From positions 1 to 64,000 of the forward strand of contig CALOAF010000004.1 of the NCBI GenBank assembly GCA_942491385.1: 64,000 nt of DNA, read 5' to 3'. Under the pieces are notes generated by a model. It did no database searches, was not told the DNA's origin, and worked only from the letters and a program-made list of their open reading frames with translations. The translations under genes and the position numbers were made by a program. Source of the stretch: UBA6170 sp942491385. Lineage in GTDB: Bacteria; Chloroflexota; Anaerolineae; Anaerolineales; Anaerolineaceae. Of the stretch, positions 1 through 8,121 are shown in pieces; position 1 is the stretch's first letter; every line of letters begins with the position of its first letter.

Positions 1-731
1 ATATTTGGAAAACAAAAGAAGGTTATGTTGGAAAAAGGTTCCACCATGTTTCAACGGACGAAGTCTTTGGGATGTTAAAGAAAGAAGATCCAGCATTTGC
101 AGAAGAAACACCTTATTCACCAAATTCACCCTACGCGGCTTCGAAAGCATCCAGTGATCATTTGGTTCGAGCATATCATCACACTTTCGGTTTGCCGATA
201 ACAATTACGAATTGTTCGAATAATTATGGGCCGTACCAGTTTCCAGAAAAATTAATCCCACTAATAATTTTAAATGCTGTGAATGGGAAATCATTGCCTA
301 TTTATGGTGATGGTCAACAAATCAGGGACTGGCTTTTTGTTAAAGATCACTGCGAGGCGATAATTACAGTCATAAAGAATGGCAATGTTGGTGAAACTTA
401 CAATATTGGTGGAGAAAATCAATTTCCCAATATAAAAATTGTTCATAAATTGTGCCACTTGCTGGATGAATATTTGCCTGGTTCTCCTTATTTTCCACAT
501 GAGAACTTAATTACATTTGTCAAAGACCGACCTGGACACGATTTTCGATATGATATTAACATATCGAAAATTAAAAAAGAGTTAGGATGGACACCAAAAT
601 TTTCTTTGGAAGAGGGGCTGGCCTTTACGGTAAAATGGTACTTGAGTAATAGAGATTGGATAGAAAATGTAACTGGTAGTAAAGCTTATTCAGATTGGAT
701 TTCGACAAATTACCAGAAGAGGGAGAATTAA
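1..731 (+). CDS. rmlB: dTDP-glucose 4,6-dehydratase (RmlB), 5' end outside window
   Basis: C-terminal part of an extended short-chain dehydrogenase that converts dTDP-glucose to dTDP-4-keto-6-deoxyglucose for dTDP-L-rhamnose synthesis in the cytosol. The open frame runs from base 3 without a start codon, and its first residues include the family motif FHHVSTDEVFG. The internal ATG at 72 is therefore not the start, and the gene begins upstream of the window. The catalytic YxxxK is visible as PYAASKASSDH, followed by the usual NNYGPYQFPEKLIPL stretch. About 243 of roughly 330-350 residues are present. It is followed three bases later by rmlA and then rmlD, so this is a rhamnose-nucleotide operon; rmlC is not in the window. 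Function is assigned from clear family motifs. Confidence 0.95.
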   Translation, partial: IWKTKEGYVGKRFHHVSTDEVFGMLKKEDPAFAEETPYSPNSPYAASKASSDHLVRAYHHTFGLPITITNCSNNYGPYQFPEKLIPLIILNAVNGKSLPIYGDGQQIRDWLFVKDHCEAIITVIKNGNVGETYNIGGENQFPNIKIVHKLCHLLDEYLPGSPYFPHENLITFVKDRPGHDFRYDINISKIKKELGWTPKFSLEEGLAFTVKWYLSNRDWIENVTGSKAYSDWISTNYQKREN

Positions 732-733
732 AC

Positions 734-1612
734 ATGAAAGGAATAATCCTGGCAGGAGGTAAGGGAACAAGATTGTATCCTTTGACTCTTGCGGTTAGCA
801 AACAAATGTTGCCAGTTTATGATAAACCGATGATCTATTATCCATTATCTATGTTAATGCTGGCAGGGATCCGGGATATATTGGTCATCAGTTCTCCTGA
901 AGACCTCCCAATGTTTAAGCGTCTTATAGGCTCGGTCGAGCAGTGGGGAATAAAATTTTCTTACGCAGAACAAGCAACACCACGAGGCCTGGCGGATGCA
1001 TTTATTGTTGGTCGGGAGTTTATTCGGTCTGAGCCAGTTGCTTTAATTTTGGGTGATAATATTTTCTTTGGGAGAGGATTAGGCAAGATAATGCAGGCTG
1101 CCGCTGAAAGAAAAGAAGGAGCAACTATCTTCGCTTATCCAGTTCGTGATCCCGAACGCTACGGCGTCGTTGCTTTTGATTCATCAGGGAAAGCTTACAG
1201 CATTGAGGAAAAACCTTCTAATCCCTTATCCCATTTTGCAGTACCGGGAATTTATTTTTACGACTCTAAAGTTAGCGAGTATGCAGCAAATTTAAAACCA
1301 TCCCCAAGAGGTGAGATTGAGATCACTGATATCAATCGAATTTACTTAGAAGATAAACAGTTATTTGTGGAATTGCTTGGACGCGGTATCGCCTGGTTAG
1401 ATGCCGGGAAACATGATGCTTTGTTGCAAGCTTCCACATTTGTTCAAACTGTTCAGGAACGGCAAGGCATGATGATATCCTGCCCTGAGGAAATTGCTTT
1501 TCGAAGGGGTTTTATTGATCTTGATCGACTTGTTGATTTAGCAAACCAATATGAAGGCAATGGATATGGCCAATATTTGTTGGATTTAGCAGCTGAGTTT
1601 ACAAACTTATGA
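734..1612 (+). CDS. rmlA: Glucose-1-phosphate thymidylyltransferase (RmlA)
   Basis: Makes dTDP-glucose from dTTP and glucose-1-phosphate, the first step of dTDP-rhamnose synthesis. The 292-residue length matches the family. The N-terminal nucleotide-binding signature GIILAGGKGTRLYPLT is followed by QMLPVYDKPMIYYPLS, and LGDNIFFG and EEKPSNP are also present. The ATG at 734 is preferred over an upstream in-frame codon because it places the glycine-rich loop at the N-terminus and sits about eight bases behind a GGGAGA ribosome site. It is spaced three bases from rmlB and overlaps rmlD by four bases (ATGA), consistent with translational coupling in one operon. Confidence 0.97.
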   Translation: MKGIILAGGKGTRLYPLTLAVSKQMLPVYDKPMIYYPLSMLMLAGIRDILVISSPEDLPMFKRLIGSVEQWGIKFSYAEQATPRGLADAFIVGREFIRSEPVALILGDNIFFGRGLGKIMQAAAERKEGATIFAYPVRDPERYGVVAFDSSGKAYSIEEKPSNPLSHFAVPGIYFYDSKVSEYAANLKPSPRGEIEITDINRIYLEDKQLFVELLGRGIAWLDAGKHDALLQASTFVQTVQERQGMMISCPEEIAFRRGFIDLDRLVDLANQYEGNGYGQYLLDLAAEFTNL

Positions 1613-2487
1613 AAATTCTTCTTCTGGGTTCGAAGGGGCAACTAGGATATGAAGCAACCAGAACGCTATTTTGTTTTGGTGATTTAATTGCCCTGGATTA
1701 TCCTGATGTTGATTTCACTCAACCCGAGAAAGTTATTAGCTTGATTAATGAGGTTAAGCCAGATTTAATTTATAACGCAGTCGCATACACGGATGTTGAT
1801 CGGGCTGAACAGGAAATTGAAAAAGCGATGCTTGTTAACTTTCACACTCCTGGAGAAATTGCTCATTACTGCAAGAAAAACAATGTTCCATTCATCCACT
1901 TTTCAACGGATTATGTCTTTGATGGAACCAAACAAGTATTGTATGTAGAAGAAGATTCTCCCAATCCAATCAATGTGTATGGAAAAACAAAACTTGAAGG
2001 TGAAATAGTCATCACCGCTAGTGGATGTGATTACTTAATTTTTCGTACAAGTTGGGTTTATAGTTTACGTTCTGGGGGGTTTGTTAATAAAGTTATCAAC
2101 TGGGCACAGAAAAATGAAGAATTGCGAATTGTTGATGACCAAGTGGGTAATCCCACCTGGGCGAGGACACTCGCAATTTTATCAACATATTTTCTAGGAA
2201 ATTGTGGTATAAACTACAATACTTTTATGAAAGAAATGAAAGGAGTTTACCATTTAGCAGGTGGGGGCTATGCTTCGCGATATCATTGGGCATCTAATAT
2301 CTTAAAAAGCCTTCCTAATGAAAGTGGGCTGAAAGAAAAAAAAATATTACCTGCCAAATCATCAGATTTTCCAACTCCTGCGATAAGGCCATTATTTTCT
2401 GCGCTGAATTGTGAAAAATATGAAAAAAGGTTTGGTTTGAAAATTCCTCATTGGGGAATTGCTACACATTTGCTTTTAGAAAGATAA
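1609..2487 (+). CDS. rmlD: dTDP-4-dehydrorhamnose reductase (RmlD)
   Basis: NADPH-dependent reductase for the last step of dTDP-L-rhamnose synthesis. The 292 residues begin with the Rossmann motif LLLGSKGQLGYEATR. The STDYVFDG stretch and the catalytic YxxxK (INVYGKTKLEGE) follow at around residues 105-130, and FRTSWVYS is also family-typical. Its start overlaps the rmlA stop by four bases. With rmlB and rmlA upstream this gives three of the four rhamnose steps; the epimerase RmlC must lie elsewhere or upstream of the window. The product probably feeds the glycosyltransferase that follows. Confidence 0.96.
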   Translation: MKILLLGSKGQLGYEATRTLFCFGDLIALDYPDVDFTQPEKVISLINEVKPDLIYNAVAYTDVDRAEQEIEKAMLVNFHTPGEIAHYCKKNNVPFIHFSTDYVFDGTKQVLYVEEDSPNPINVYGKTKLEGEIVITASGCDYLIFRTSWVYSLRSGGFVNKVINWAQKNEELRIVDDQVGNPTWARTLAILSTYFLGNCGINYNTFMKEMKGVYHLAGGGYASRYHWASNILKSLPNESGLKEKKILPAKSSDFPTPAIRPLFSALNCEKYEKRFGLKIPHWGIATHLLLER

Positions 2488-2644
2488 ATGATTGATTATT
2501 TTATTTAAACTTACATCTCAAGAATATCAAATTAATTCTTTTAGTGCGAAACTAAACGTTGAAAATAAAAGATCCAAAACATACTTGAGAAGAGACAACC
2601 ACAAACAATTTATTTGTTTATTGCAGAATAAATAAAGGGGAATA

Positions 2645-3538
2645 ATGGATATTTCAATTGTAATTGTTACCTTCAATTCTTTAGAACCATTGAAAATTTG
2701 TTTACAATCTTTGTTTGCATCTATTTCTGATGATTTAGATTTCGAAGTAATCATCGTAGATAATCATTCACAAGATGGGTTGAAACAATTTATTCAAGAG
2801 AATTTTCCTGATATTCAGCTAATAAAGAATGATGAGAATTTAGGTTATACAAAAGCTATGAATCAGGGTTTAAAAATTGCGGATGGGAAATATCTGGTTC
2901 AGCTGAATCCTGATGTATTCGTAAATCCAGGAATATTTCAAGCCTTAATTTCATGGATGGATGACCATACCGATGCTGGTATTTGCATCCCAAAAGTTTT
3001 GAATCAAGATGGAACTTTTCAAAAACAATGTAGGCGTGGCTTTGCACGACCCTTTGAGGTTTTTTCTTATTTTCTTAAATTAGACCGGATATTTCCAAAT
3101 CATAAAATCATAGGCAATTATGTTAAAACTTATCTACCAGAAGATGAAATTGTTGAGGTCGATGCTGTATCAGGTTCCTGCATGATGATCAAGAAGGATT
3201 TGATTTCTAGTATTGGCTATTTGGATGAACGCTATTTTACTTACCAGGAAGATACGGATTATTGTTTCCGGGCAAAAAAAGCAGGATGGAAAGTTTATTA
3301 TTTGCCATTTGCTTCTGTAATTCATCAAGGGGGAAGAGGGGGTTCTAGGTCCAACCCATACAAAGCGATATTTGAGTGGCACAGATCGTATTATTTGTAC
3401 TACCGAAAGAATTTAGCCCAGGATTATGTTTTCTTTGTAAATTGGATTATGTATTTATTCATTGGGATTAAATTAATTTTTTCATTAATTGGGGCTTGGT
3501 TTTCCAAAGAAAAAATAGTTGGTACAAGAAAACCGTAA
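2645..3538 (+). CDS. Family 2 glycosyltransferase, rhamnosyltransferase-like
   Basis: Predicted GT-A fold glycosyltransferase of 297 residues. The N-terminus DISIVIVTFNSLEPLK, the VDNHSQDG segment and LNPDVFVNP (position of the DxD-type nucleotide-sugar site) are typical of family 2. A YFTYQEDTDYCFRAKKAG segment matches the acceptor-side ED motif of WbbL-type rhamnosyltransferases. The last 40 residues hold a hydrophobic helix (YVFFVNWIMYLFIGIKLIF), so the protein is probably membrane associated. A clear AAAGGGG ribosome site precedes the ATG. Its position 157 bases after rmlD suggests that it uses dTDP-rhamnose for cell-surface glycan or glycolipid assembly; donor and acceptor are inferred from context only. 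Confidence 0.85.
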   Translation: MDISIVIVTFNSLEPLKICLQSLFASISDDLDFEVIIVDNHSQDGLKQFIQENFPDIQLIKNDENLGYTKAMNQGLKIADGKYLVQLNPDVFVNPGIFQALISWMDDHTDAGICIPKVLNQDGTFQKQCRRGFARPFEVFSYFLKLDRIFPNHKIIGNYVKTYLPEDEIVEVDAVSGSCMMIKKDLISSIGYLDERYFTYQEDTDYCFRAKKAGWKVYYLPFASVIHQGGRGGSRSNPYKAIFEWHRSYYLYYRKNLAQDYVFFVNWIMYLFIGIKLIFSLIGAWFSKEKIVGTRKP

Positions 3539-3614
3539 AAACGAATGCTTTCAAAATAAAACCAGTTACGACGTTTTTACCTAGCGACTTGTATTATTTC
3601 AAAATAATAGGGTC

Positions 3615-5399
3615 TTACTTCCCCAACCGCGCGCGTTCCTCTTCCACAATCGAAACATCCAATTTCTTAAACAGGGGTTCAGGTTTTTGGAAATGCATTC
3701 CTGGTTTCATGTCACTGTGTTTCCATTGGCCTCTTGCACTTTCAGGGTGGTAGTGCAACACAATATGTTCACCCAGTGAATCATGCTCATTCGTGGTGGA
3801 TTGAGTTCCAAATATTGTGTGAGAATACCCCAGGAATTGGTTTAGCTTTTCACTGGTAAAAGGCAAAAATGGGGCAAATAAAATCTTTAATGAGTCAATA
3901 GCCTTCATAGCGGTATAAATCGCTCTGGCGGCTGCTAATCGGTCTGTTTTGATGGCTGTCCAGGGTGCAGTCGTATCAAGATACTTGTTTACTTCTGATG
4001 CTAATCTGACAACTTCCTGGATTGCAGATCGTAAATGCACGGCTTCGATTTCTTTCCCAACAGTTTCAAATCCTCCTTTGATTGTTTCGAGCAAGGAATC
4101 ATCTAACTCGGTTAATGTGCCGGGATCAGGAACGATGCCTTCCCAATGCTTATAGGCAAAAGATAAAACTCGATTGGCGAGGTTGCCCCAGGTAGCAACT
4201 AACTCGTCATTATTACGATGGAAGAACTCATCCCAGTCCCAATCTGTATCACGATTCTCAGGCATGGCCACAGTCAAATAATACCGTAGAGGATCGGGAT
4301 CATATCGGGTCAGGAAGTCCCGGCCATACACAGCCCAATTACGGCTCCCTGAAATTTTTCGACCTTCGAGATTCATAAACTCATTTGCAGGGACGTCATA
4401 AGGCAGCACGAGGGTTCTGGGTTTTTCAGACCCCATCATTTCATCAAAAGTGGTTGAAAAACCTAACAATTCTGCCGGCCAAATGATAGCATGGAAGGGA
4501 ATATTATCTTTCCCAATAAAATAATAGGATTTGGATGATTTATTCGTCCACCATTCTTTCCAGGCTTCTTGATCGTCAGTTAGTAAACCATATTCAATTG
4601 CTGCTGAAAGATAGCCGATGACAGCTTCAAACCATACATATAGACATTTTCCGGTTTGTCCTTCTAAAGGAACTGGAATTCCCCAATCCAAATCACGAGT
4701 GATTGGGCGGCCACGTAAGCCGTCTGATTGGATTTGTCCTAAAGATTGACGCAGAACATTCTGGCGCCAATAGCTTTCTCTTTCCTTGAGAAAAGAAGCT
4801 ATTTGTGGCTCCAGCTTACTCAGATCTAGAAAAAAATGAGTTGTTTCTCGTAATTCTGGTGTAGAACCATCCGTTTTTGTTTTTGGGTCAATTAATTTTC
4901 CAGCTTCCAATAAACTGCCACATTGATCACATTGGTCACTACGAGCATTTTCATAACCACAAAGGTAACAGGTACCTTCAACATAGCGATCAGGTAGGAA
5001 ACGTTGTTGTGATGTTGAATACCATTGTTCCTGGCTTTCCTGATACAAAAAACCGTTTTGCTTTAGCGCTAAAAAGATCTTTTGAGAAACATCAAAATGA
5101 TTTTCAGTATGTGTACTCGTAAAAACATCATAAGTAATCCCCAGGCTTTGAAATAGTTCTAAAAAGCCTTCATGAAAGCGATGGTATACATCAATTGGTT
5201 TGATATTTTCAGCATCTGCTCTAACAGTTATAGGTGTGCCATGTGAATCTGAGCCAGAAACCATCAATACTTTTCGTCCCATCAAGCGCTGATAACGAGC
5301 GAAAATATCTGCTGGTAAGTAGGACCCGGTCAAATTTCCTACATGAATTTCAGCATTTGCATATGGCCAGGCAACAGCAACCAGGATGGGTTCAGACAT
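3615..5399 (-). CDS. metG: Methionyl-tRNA synthetase
   Basis: Class I aminoacyl-tRNA synthetase charging tRNA-Met, 594 residues. The HIGH signature appears as HVGN near residue 19. A four-cysteine zinc knuckle (CYLCGYENARSDQCDQCGS) lies in the connective peptide, and the KMSKS loop is replaced by KISGSR, which keeps only the first lysine and both serines. The C-terminal anticodon-binding helical domain is present; no C-terminal EMAP/Trbp-like dimerisation domain follows. A strong GGAGGT ribosome site lies just before the ATG at 5399. The gene is convergent with the glycosyltransferase upstream and reads alone. Confidence 0.95.
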   Translation of the reverse strand: MSEPILVAVAWPYANAEIHVGNLTGSYLPADIFARYQRLMGRKVLMVSGSDSHGTPITVRADAENIKPIDVYHRFHEGFLELFQSLGITYDVFTSTHTENHFDVSQKIFLALKQNGFLYQESQEQWYSTSQQRFLPDRYVEGTCYLCGYENARSDQCDQCGSLLEAGKLIDPKTKTDGSTPELRETTHFFLDLSKLEPQIASFLKERESYWRQNVLRQSLGQIQSDGLRGRPITRDLDWGIPVPLEGQTGKCLYVWFEAVIGYLSAAIEYGLLTDDQEAWKEWWTNKSSKSYYFIGKDNIPFHAIIWPAELLGFSTTFDEMMGSEKPRTLVLPYDVPANEFMNLEGRKISGSRNWAVYGRDFLTRYDPDPLRYYLTVAMPENRDTDWDWDEFFHRNNDELVATWGNLANRVLSFAYKHWEGIVPDPGTLTELDDSLLETIKGGFETVGKEIEAVHLRSAIQEVVRLASEVNKYLDTTAPWTAIKTDRLAAARAIYTAMKAIDSLKILFAPFLPFTSEKLNQFLGYSHTIFGTQSTTNEHDSLGEHIVLHYHPESARGQWKHSDMKPGMHFQKPEPLFKKLDVSIVEEERARLGK

Positions 5400-5532
5400 A
5401 ATAACCTCCGGAAAATATATGAAATTTTATCATGTTTCCTTATAGATCGATCAATAAATGAGCAATCCATCAAACAAAGCAAATATATTTTGAATCCTTT
5501 ACCAACCTGAGATTTTAATAGGGTTTCTCATG

Positions 5533-5538
5533 TATAAT
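5533..5538 (+). promoter_or_regulatory. -10 element upstream of the nfeD-like gene
   Basis: A consensus TATAAT lies 24 bases upstream of the chosen ATG (5563). An in-frame ATG at 5530 overlaps this element, which argues against 5530 as the translation start. No convincing -35 hexamer is seen at 16-18 bases. Confidence 0.5.
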
Positions 5539-5562
5539 TATTTTATAGAAAGGTATTCTTCA

Positions 5563-6174
5563 ATGAATCCTATTATTGATCCAAATATCGCATATGTTCT
5601 TCTTGTTGTAGGGTTTTTCTTATCAGTTTTGGCTTTACTAACACCGGGTACAGGTGTTGTTGAAATTATTGGAATATTTTCAATGATTCTTGCAGGTTAC
5701 GGGATCATCTCGAACCCAAGTCATTATTGGGCACTTATCATCTTGATCCCCTTCCTTCCTTTGATCTTTGTTTACCGAAAGACCAAAAAAGATTATTTTC
5801 TAATTATTTCAATAGCCTTACTCAATATTGGCTCTTTTATGATATTTAAATCTGAGACGGGCGGTTTTGCCGTTTCTCCGATCGTGGCAATTGTTGTCGT
5901 TTTATTAAATGCGCCAATTTTATGGGTGATCGTGAAGAAAATAATTGAAGCGATAGATACCAAATCAGTTTTTGATCCTGAGAATATTCTCGGAGTCATT
6001 GGGGAGGCAAGAACGAATATCTTCCTCGGTGGGACTGCATATGTACAGGGGGAGGAGTGGAGTGCACGAAGTGATGAAAAGATAGAAAAAGGAGAAAAAA
6101 TTAAAGTTATTAAGAAAGATGGCTTGATGCTTTTTGTAGAAAAGTTTAATAATTCCGATAGGAGGATAGAATAA
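5563..6174 (+). CDS. NfeD-like membrane protein
   Basis: A 203-residue protein with about four hydrophobic segments in the first 140 residues, followed by a small beta-rich NfeD C-terminal OB-fold (around VIGEARTNIFLGGTAYVQGEEW). This is the short, protease-lacking type of NfeD that pairs with a stomatin-like protein in membranes. Its stop overlaps the start of the slipin gene (TAATG), the classic nfeD-stomatin arrangement. The ATG at 5563 has an AAAGG ribosome site, whereas the earlier ATG at 5530 overlaps a -10 box. The family is thought to act in membrane protein quality control or microdomain organisation; the exact role here is unknown. Confidence 0.85.
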   Translation: MNPIIDPNIAYVLLVVGFFLSVLALLTPGTGVVEIIGIFSMILAGYGIISNPSHYWALIILIPFLPLIFVYRKTKKDYFLIISIALLNIGSFMIFKSETGGFAVSPIVAIVVVLLNAPILWVIVKKIIEAIDTKSVFDPENILGVIGEARTNIFLGGTAYVQGEEWSARSDEKIEKGEKIKVIKKDGLMLFVEKFNNSDRRIE

Positions 6175-7076
6175 TGTTTGATTTTTCAGTATTAACCTGC
6201 CTTATAGGTACAGTTATAGTCCTGGGACTACTGTTCCTTTGGTCAGCTATAAAAATTGTTCCTGAATACCAGCGGTTGGTCGTATTTCGATTAGGTCGCT
6301 GTATTGGGGCAAAAGGTCCTGGATTGATTATATTGATCCCATTTGTGGATCGCGCAGTGCGTGTAGATTTGCGTGAACAAGTTCGTGAGATTCCCGCACA
6401 AACTTCAATTACAAATGATAACGCACCGATTAATATTGATTTTCTGTGGTACTACAAAGTGGTTGACCCAATTCAGTCCGTATTGCAAGTAGGAAATTTC
6501 GAGTTAGCTGCGCAAGGTATTGCCACGACGACTCTACGTTCCGTTATCGGTGGTATTATGCTGGACGGTGTGTTGTCTGAACGTGAAACCATTAATACTT
6601 CCTTGAGAATAAGACTTGATGAAGTAACAGAACGCTGGGGTGTAAAGGTTACAAACGTAGAAATTCGAGAGATTACCCCTCCACGCGATGTTCAGGATGC
6701 CATGAACAGACAGTTAACAGCTGAGCGAACTCGACGTGCTGTTGTTACTGAATCGGTCGGTAAAAGAGAATCTGATATTAATGTTGCCGACGGTGAAAAA
6801 CAAGCAGCGATTCTAAAAGCTCAGGGAGTTAAAGAAAGCTCCATTTTGGTTGCTGAAGGTGAACGACAGGCACAATTATTACGTGCTGAAGGGTATTCTG
6901 ATGCTCTTGATAAAATCTTTTCCGTTGCCAAGGATGTTGATTCTCAGACGATGACTTTACAATATTTTGAAACATTAAAGTCAATGGCTGCCAATCCTGC
7001 TACTAAGTATATTTTCCCAATGGAATTTACAAGTTTGCTGTCCGACTTTGTTGCGAAGAATAAGAAATCTGAATAG
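6174..7076 (+). CDS. SPFH-domain stomatin/slipin family protein
   Basis: A 300-residue band-7 protein with one N-terminal membrane helix (residues about 5-27), then the SPFH core with EYQRLVVFRLGRCIGAKGPG and the slipin-typical TTTLRSVIG. A C-terminal alanine/glutamate-rich region with GEKQAAILKAQG and AEGERQAQLLRAEG repeats is predicted to form coiled coil and oligomerise. It is translationally coupled to the NfeD-like gene and followed by a strong terminator at 7085-7116. The family forms ring-like membrane scaffolds and often regulates proteases. A second, longer SPFH gene lies at 34099-35163. Confidence 0.92.
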   Translation: MFDFSVLTCLIGTVIVLGLLFLWSAIKIVPEYQRLVVFRLGRCIGAKGPGLIILIPFVDRAVRVDLREQVREIPAQTSITNDNAPINIDFLWYYKVVDPIQSVLQVGNFELAAQGIATTTLRSVIGGIMLDGVLSERETINTSLRIRLDEVTERWGVKVTNVEIREITPPRDVQDAMNRQLTAERTRRAVVTESVGKRESDINVADGEKQAAILKAQGVKESSILVAEGERQAQLLRAEGYSDALDKIFSVAKDVDSQTMTLQYFETLKSMAANPATKYIFPMEFTSLLSDFVAKNKKSE

Positions 7077-7084
7077 TTTTCACA

Positions 7085-7116
7085 GACCTCCCTGAAAATG
7101 GGAGGTCAATTTTTTT
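7085..7116 (+). terminator. Intrinsic terminator after the slipin gene
   Basis: Perfect 8-bp stem GACCTCCC/GGGAGGTC with a 7-base loop and a T-rich tail. The 3' arm also holds GGAGG, about 13 bases upstream of the next gene's ATG. Confidence 0.85.
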
Positions 7117-7118
7117 CT

Positions 7119-7553
7119 ATGATCAATATTGAAACTGCTTCAATCAGGGACTTAAACCACCTGCGTGAATTAGAAAAGATTTGTTTTCCTGTAGACAATT
7201 GGCCGTTGTTAGATCTTATCGGTGTACTCACTATTCCCGGGATTGTCAGGTTAAAAGCAACTTTTGTTGACAATTTTGTTGGTTTTATTGCTGGAACTTT
7301 TAAAACCAGGGAATCGATAGGTTGGATTACTACAATTGCAGTTCTTCCTGAATACCAAAACAAAGGAATCGCTCAACAGCTATTGCAAGAATGCGAATCC
7401 AGAATGGTTGTAGAAAAAATTTTATTGACGGTACGTAAAAGTAACGCAAGAGCGATTCGCTTATATGAAAAAAATGGTTATTTTATCCAAGAAATTTGGA
7501 AATCCTATTATATTGATGGTGAGGATGCAATTTTGTTTCAAAAATTGAGTTGA
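7119..7553 (+). CDS. GNAT family N-acetyltransferase (RimI-like)
   Basis: A 144-residue acetyl-CoA-dependent N-acetyltransferase. Motif A is visible as AVLPEYQNKGIAQQLLQECE, which contains the Q-x-x-G-x-A pyrophosphate loop, followed by NARAIRLYEKNGY, the usual motif B region. Size and motifs resemble RimI-type enzymes that acetylate protein N-termini, but substrates cannot be read from sequence. The ATG at 7119 is preferred over an in-frame ATG at 7098, which lies inside the terminator loop. The TGA stop overlaps the -35 box of the next promoter. Confidence 0.85.
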   Translation: MINIETASIRDLNHLRELEKICFPVDNWPLLDLIGVLTIPGIVRLKATFVDNFVGFIAGTFKTRESIGWITTIAVLPEYQNKGIAQQLLQECESRMVVEKILLTVRKSNARAIRLYEKNGYFIQEIWKSYYIDGEDAILFQKLS

Positions 7554-7578
7554 CAATTACTCCCAATATTCGTATGAT
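7550..7578 (+). promoter_or_regulatory. Near-consensus sigma-70 promoter
   Basis: TTGACA at 7550-7555, a 17-base spacer and TATGAT at 7573-7578. It overlaps the end of the acetyltransferase gene and drives the short leader before the SWIM gene. Confidence 0.8.
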
Positions 7579-7598
7579 TGAATAAATCAGGAGATTAT

Positions 7599-7634
7599 AT
7601 GAAAACAATTGTTTTACTTACATATGAACTTTGA
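7599..7634 (+). CDS. Eleven-residue leader peptide (putative)
   Basis: A mini-ORF encoding MKTIVLLTYEL, with an AGGAG ribosome site seven bases upstream of the ATG. It lies between a near-consensus promoter and an intrinsic terminator whose stem begins at the stop codon. This is the geometry of an attenuator leader for the following SWIM gene. The peptide has no obvious run of one regulatory codon, so the signal is not evident. The alternative is a free small RNA of about 75 nucleotides. Confidence 0.45.
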   Translation: MKTIVLLTYEL

Positions 7635-7660
7635 AAGCACGCTTTTTTGCGTGCTTTTTA
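7634..7660 (+). terminator. Intrinsic terminator / possible attenuator
   Basis: Nine-bp stem AAAGCACGC/GCGTGCTTT closed by a six-T loop and followed by a T-rich tail. It lies between the mini-ORF and the SWIM gene, 40 bases before the SWIM start. Confidence 0.8.
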
Positions 7661-7700
7661 TTTCTTAAAATCAATATACCTGAAAGGAGATTGAATTCAA

Positions 7701-7946
7701 ATGGATTATGGGATGATTGGAAAAATTGAAAAAGCGAAGAGATATGCTCAACAAAAAGATCGGTTCTCGGTAAAGAAATTAGTAGTTGAAGTGGGTGGTG
7801 AAAATAACCCACATCAGGTTAGCTATGATGAGGGGAAATGGGCCTGTGATTGTGAATTTTTTCAAAGCCGAGGTCGTTGCAGCCATACAATGGCACTTGA
7901 AATGATACTTGATGGGATGGTCATCGTTAATCAAGAAGATATATAA
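7701..7946 (+). CDS. Small SWIM zinc-finger protein
   Basis: An 81-residue protein that is little more than a SWIM domain. The C-x-C-x(n)-C-x-H pattern is visible as CDCEFFQSRGRCSH in the second half, after a short strand-forming region. SWIM fingers bind zinc and mediate DNA or protein contacts, often as parts of larger proteins such as SWI2/SNF2 helicases or recombination mediators; stand-alone small versions are uncharacterised. An AAAGGAGA ribosome site precedes the ATG. The gene is preceded by a promoter, mini-ORF and terminator, so its expression may depend on read-through. A strong terminator follows. Confidence 0.75.
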   Translation: MDYGMIGKIEKAKRYAQQKDRFSVKKLVVEVGGENNPHQVSYDEGKWACDCEFFQSRGRCSHTMALEMILDGMVIVNQEDI

Positions 7947-7962
7947 AAAAAACACATTTAAG

Positions 7963-7998
7963 AAAAAGCTGTTTGACAAACCATGCAAACAGCTTTTT
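7963..7998. terminator. Bidirectional terminator between SWIM gene and tRNA-Ser
   Basis: A 13-bp inverted repeat (AAAAAGCTGTTTG and its complement) with a 10-base loop. It has an A-run on the left and a T-run on the right, so it can stop the SWIM transcript (+) and the tRNA-Ser transcript (-). Confidence 0.85.
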
Positions 7999-8002
7999 TT
8001 TG

Positions 8003-8090
8003 CGGAGAGAGAGGGATTCGAACCCTCGGTGGAACGTAAGACCACAACGGTTTTCGAGACCGCCCCGATCAACCACTCCGGCATCTCTCC
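8003..8090 (-). tRNA. tRNA-Ser (anticodon CGA)
   Basis: An 88-base class II tRNA. The 7-bp acceptor GGAGAGA/TCTCTCC, the anticodon loop CTCGAAA with anticodon CGA, a long variable arm (GTGG...CCAC) and the T-loop GGTTCGAATCC are all present. The discriminator is G, and CCA is not encoded. Confidence 0.96.
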
Positions 8091-8121
8091 TTTAAACCGA
8101 CACAATTATAGCAGAGGAATC

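Noticed and set aside
3536..3580. Inverted repeat GTAAAAACG/CGTTTTTAC between the glycosyltransferase gene and metG
   Set aside because: AT-rich with a loop of about 25 bases; too weak to call a terminator.
7779..8105. Minus-strand ORF spanning tRNA-Ser and the SWIM gene
   Set aside because: It runs through the tRNA and terminator and has no family features; a shadow of real features.
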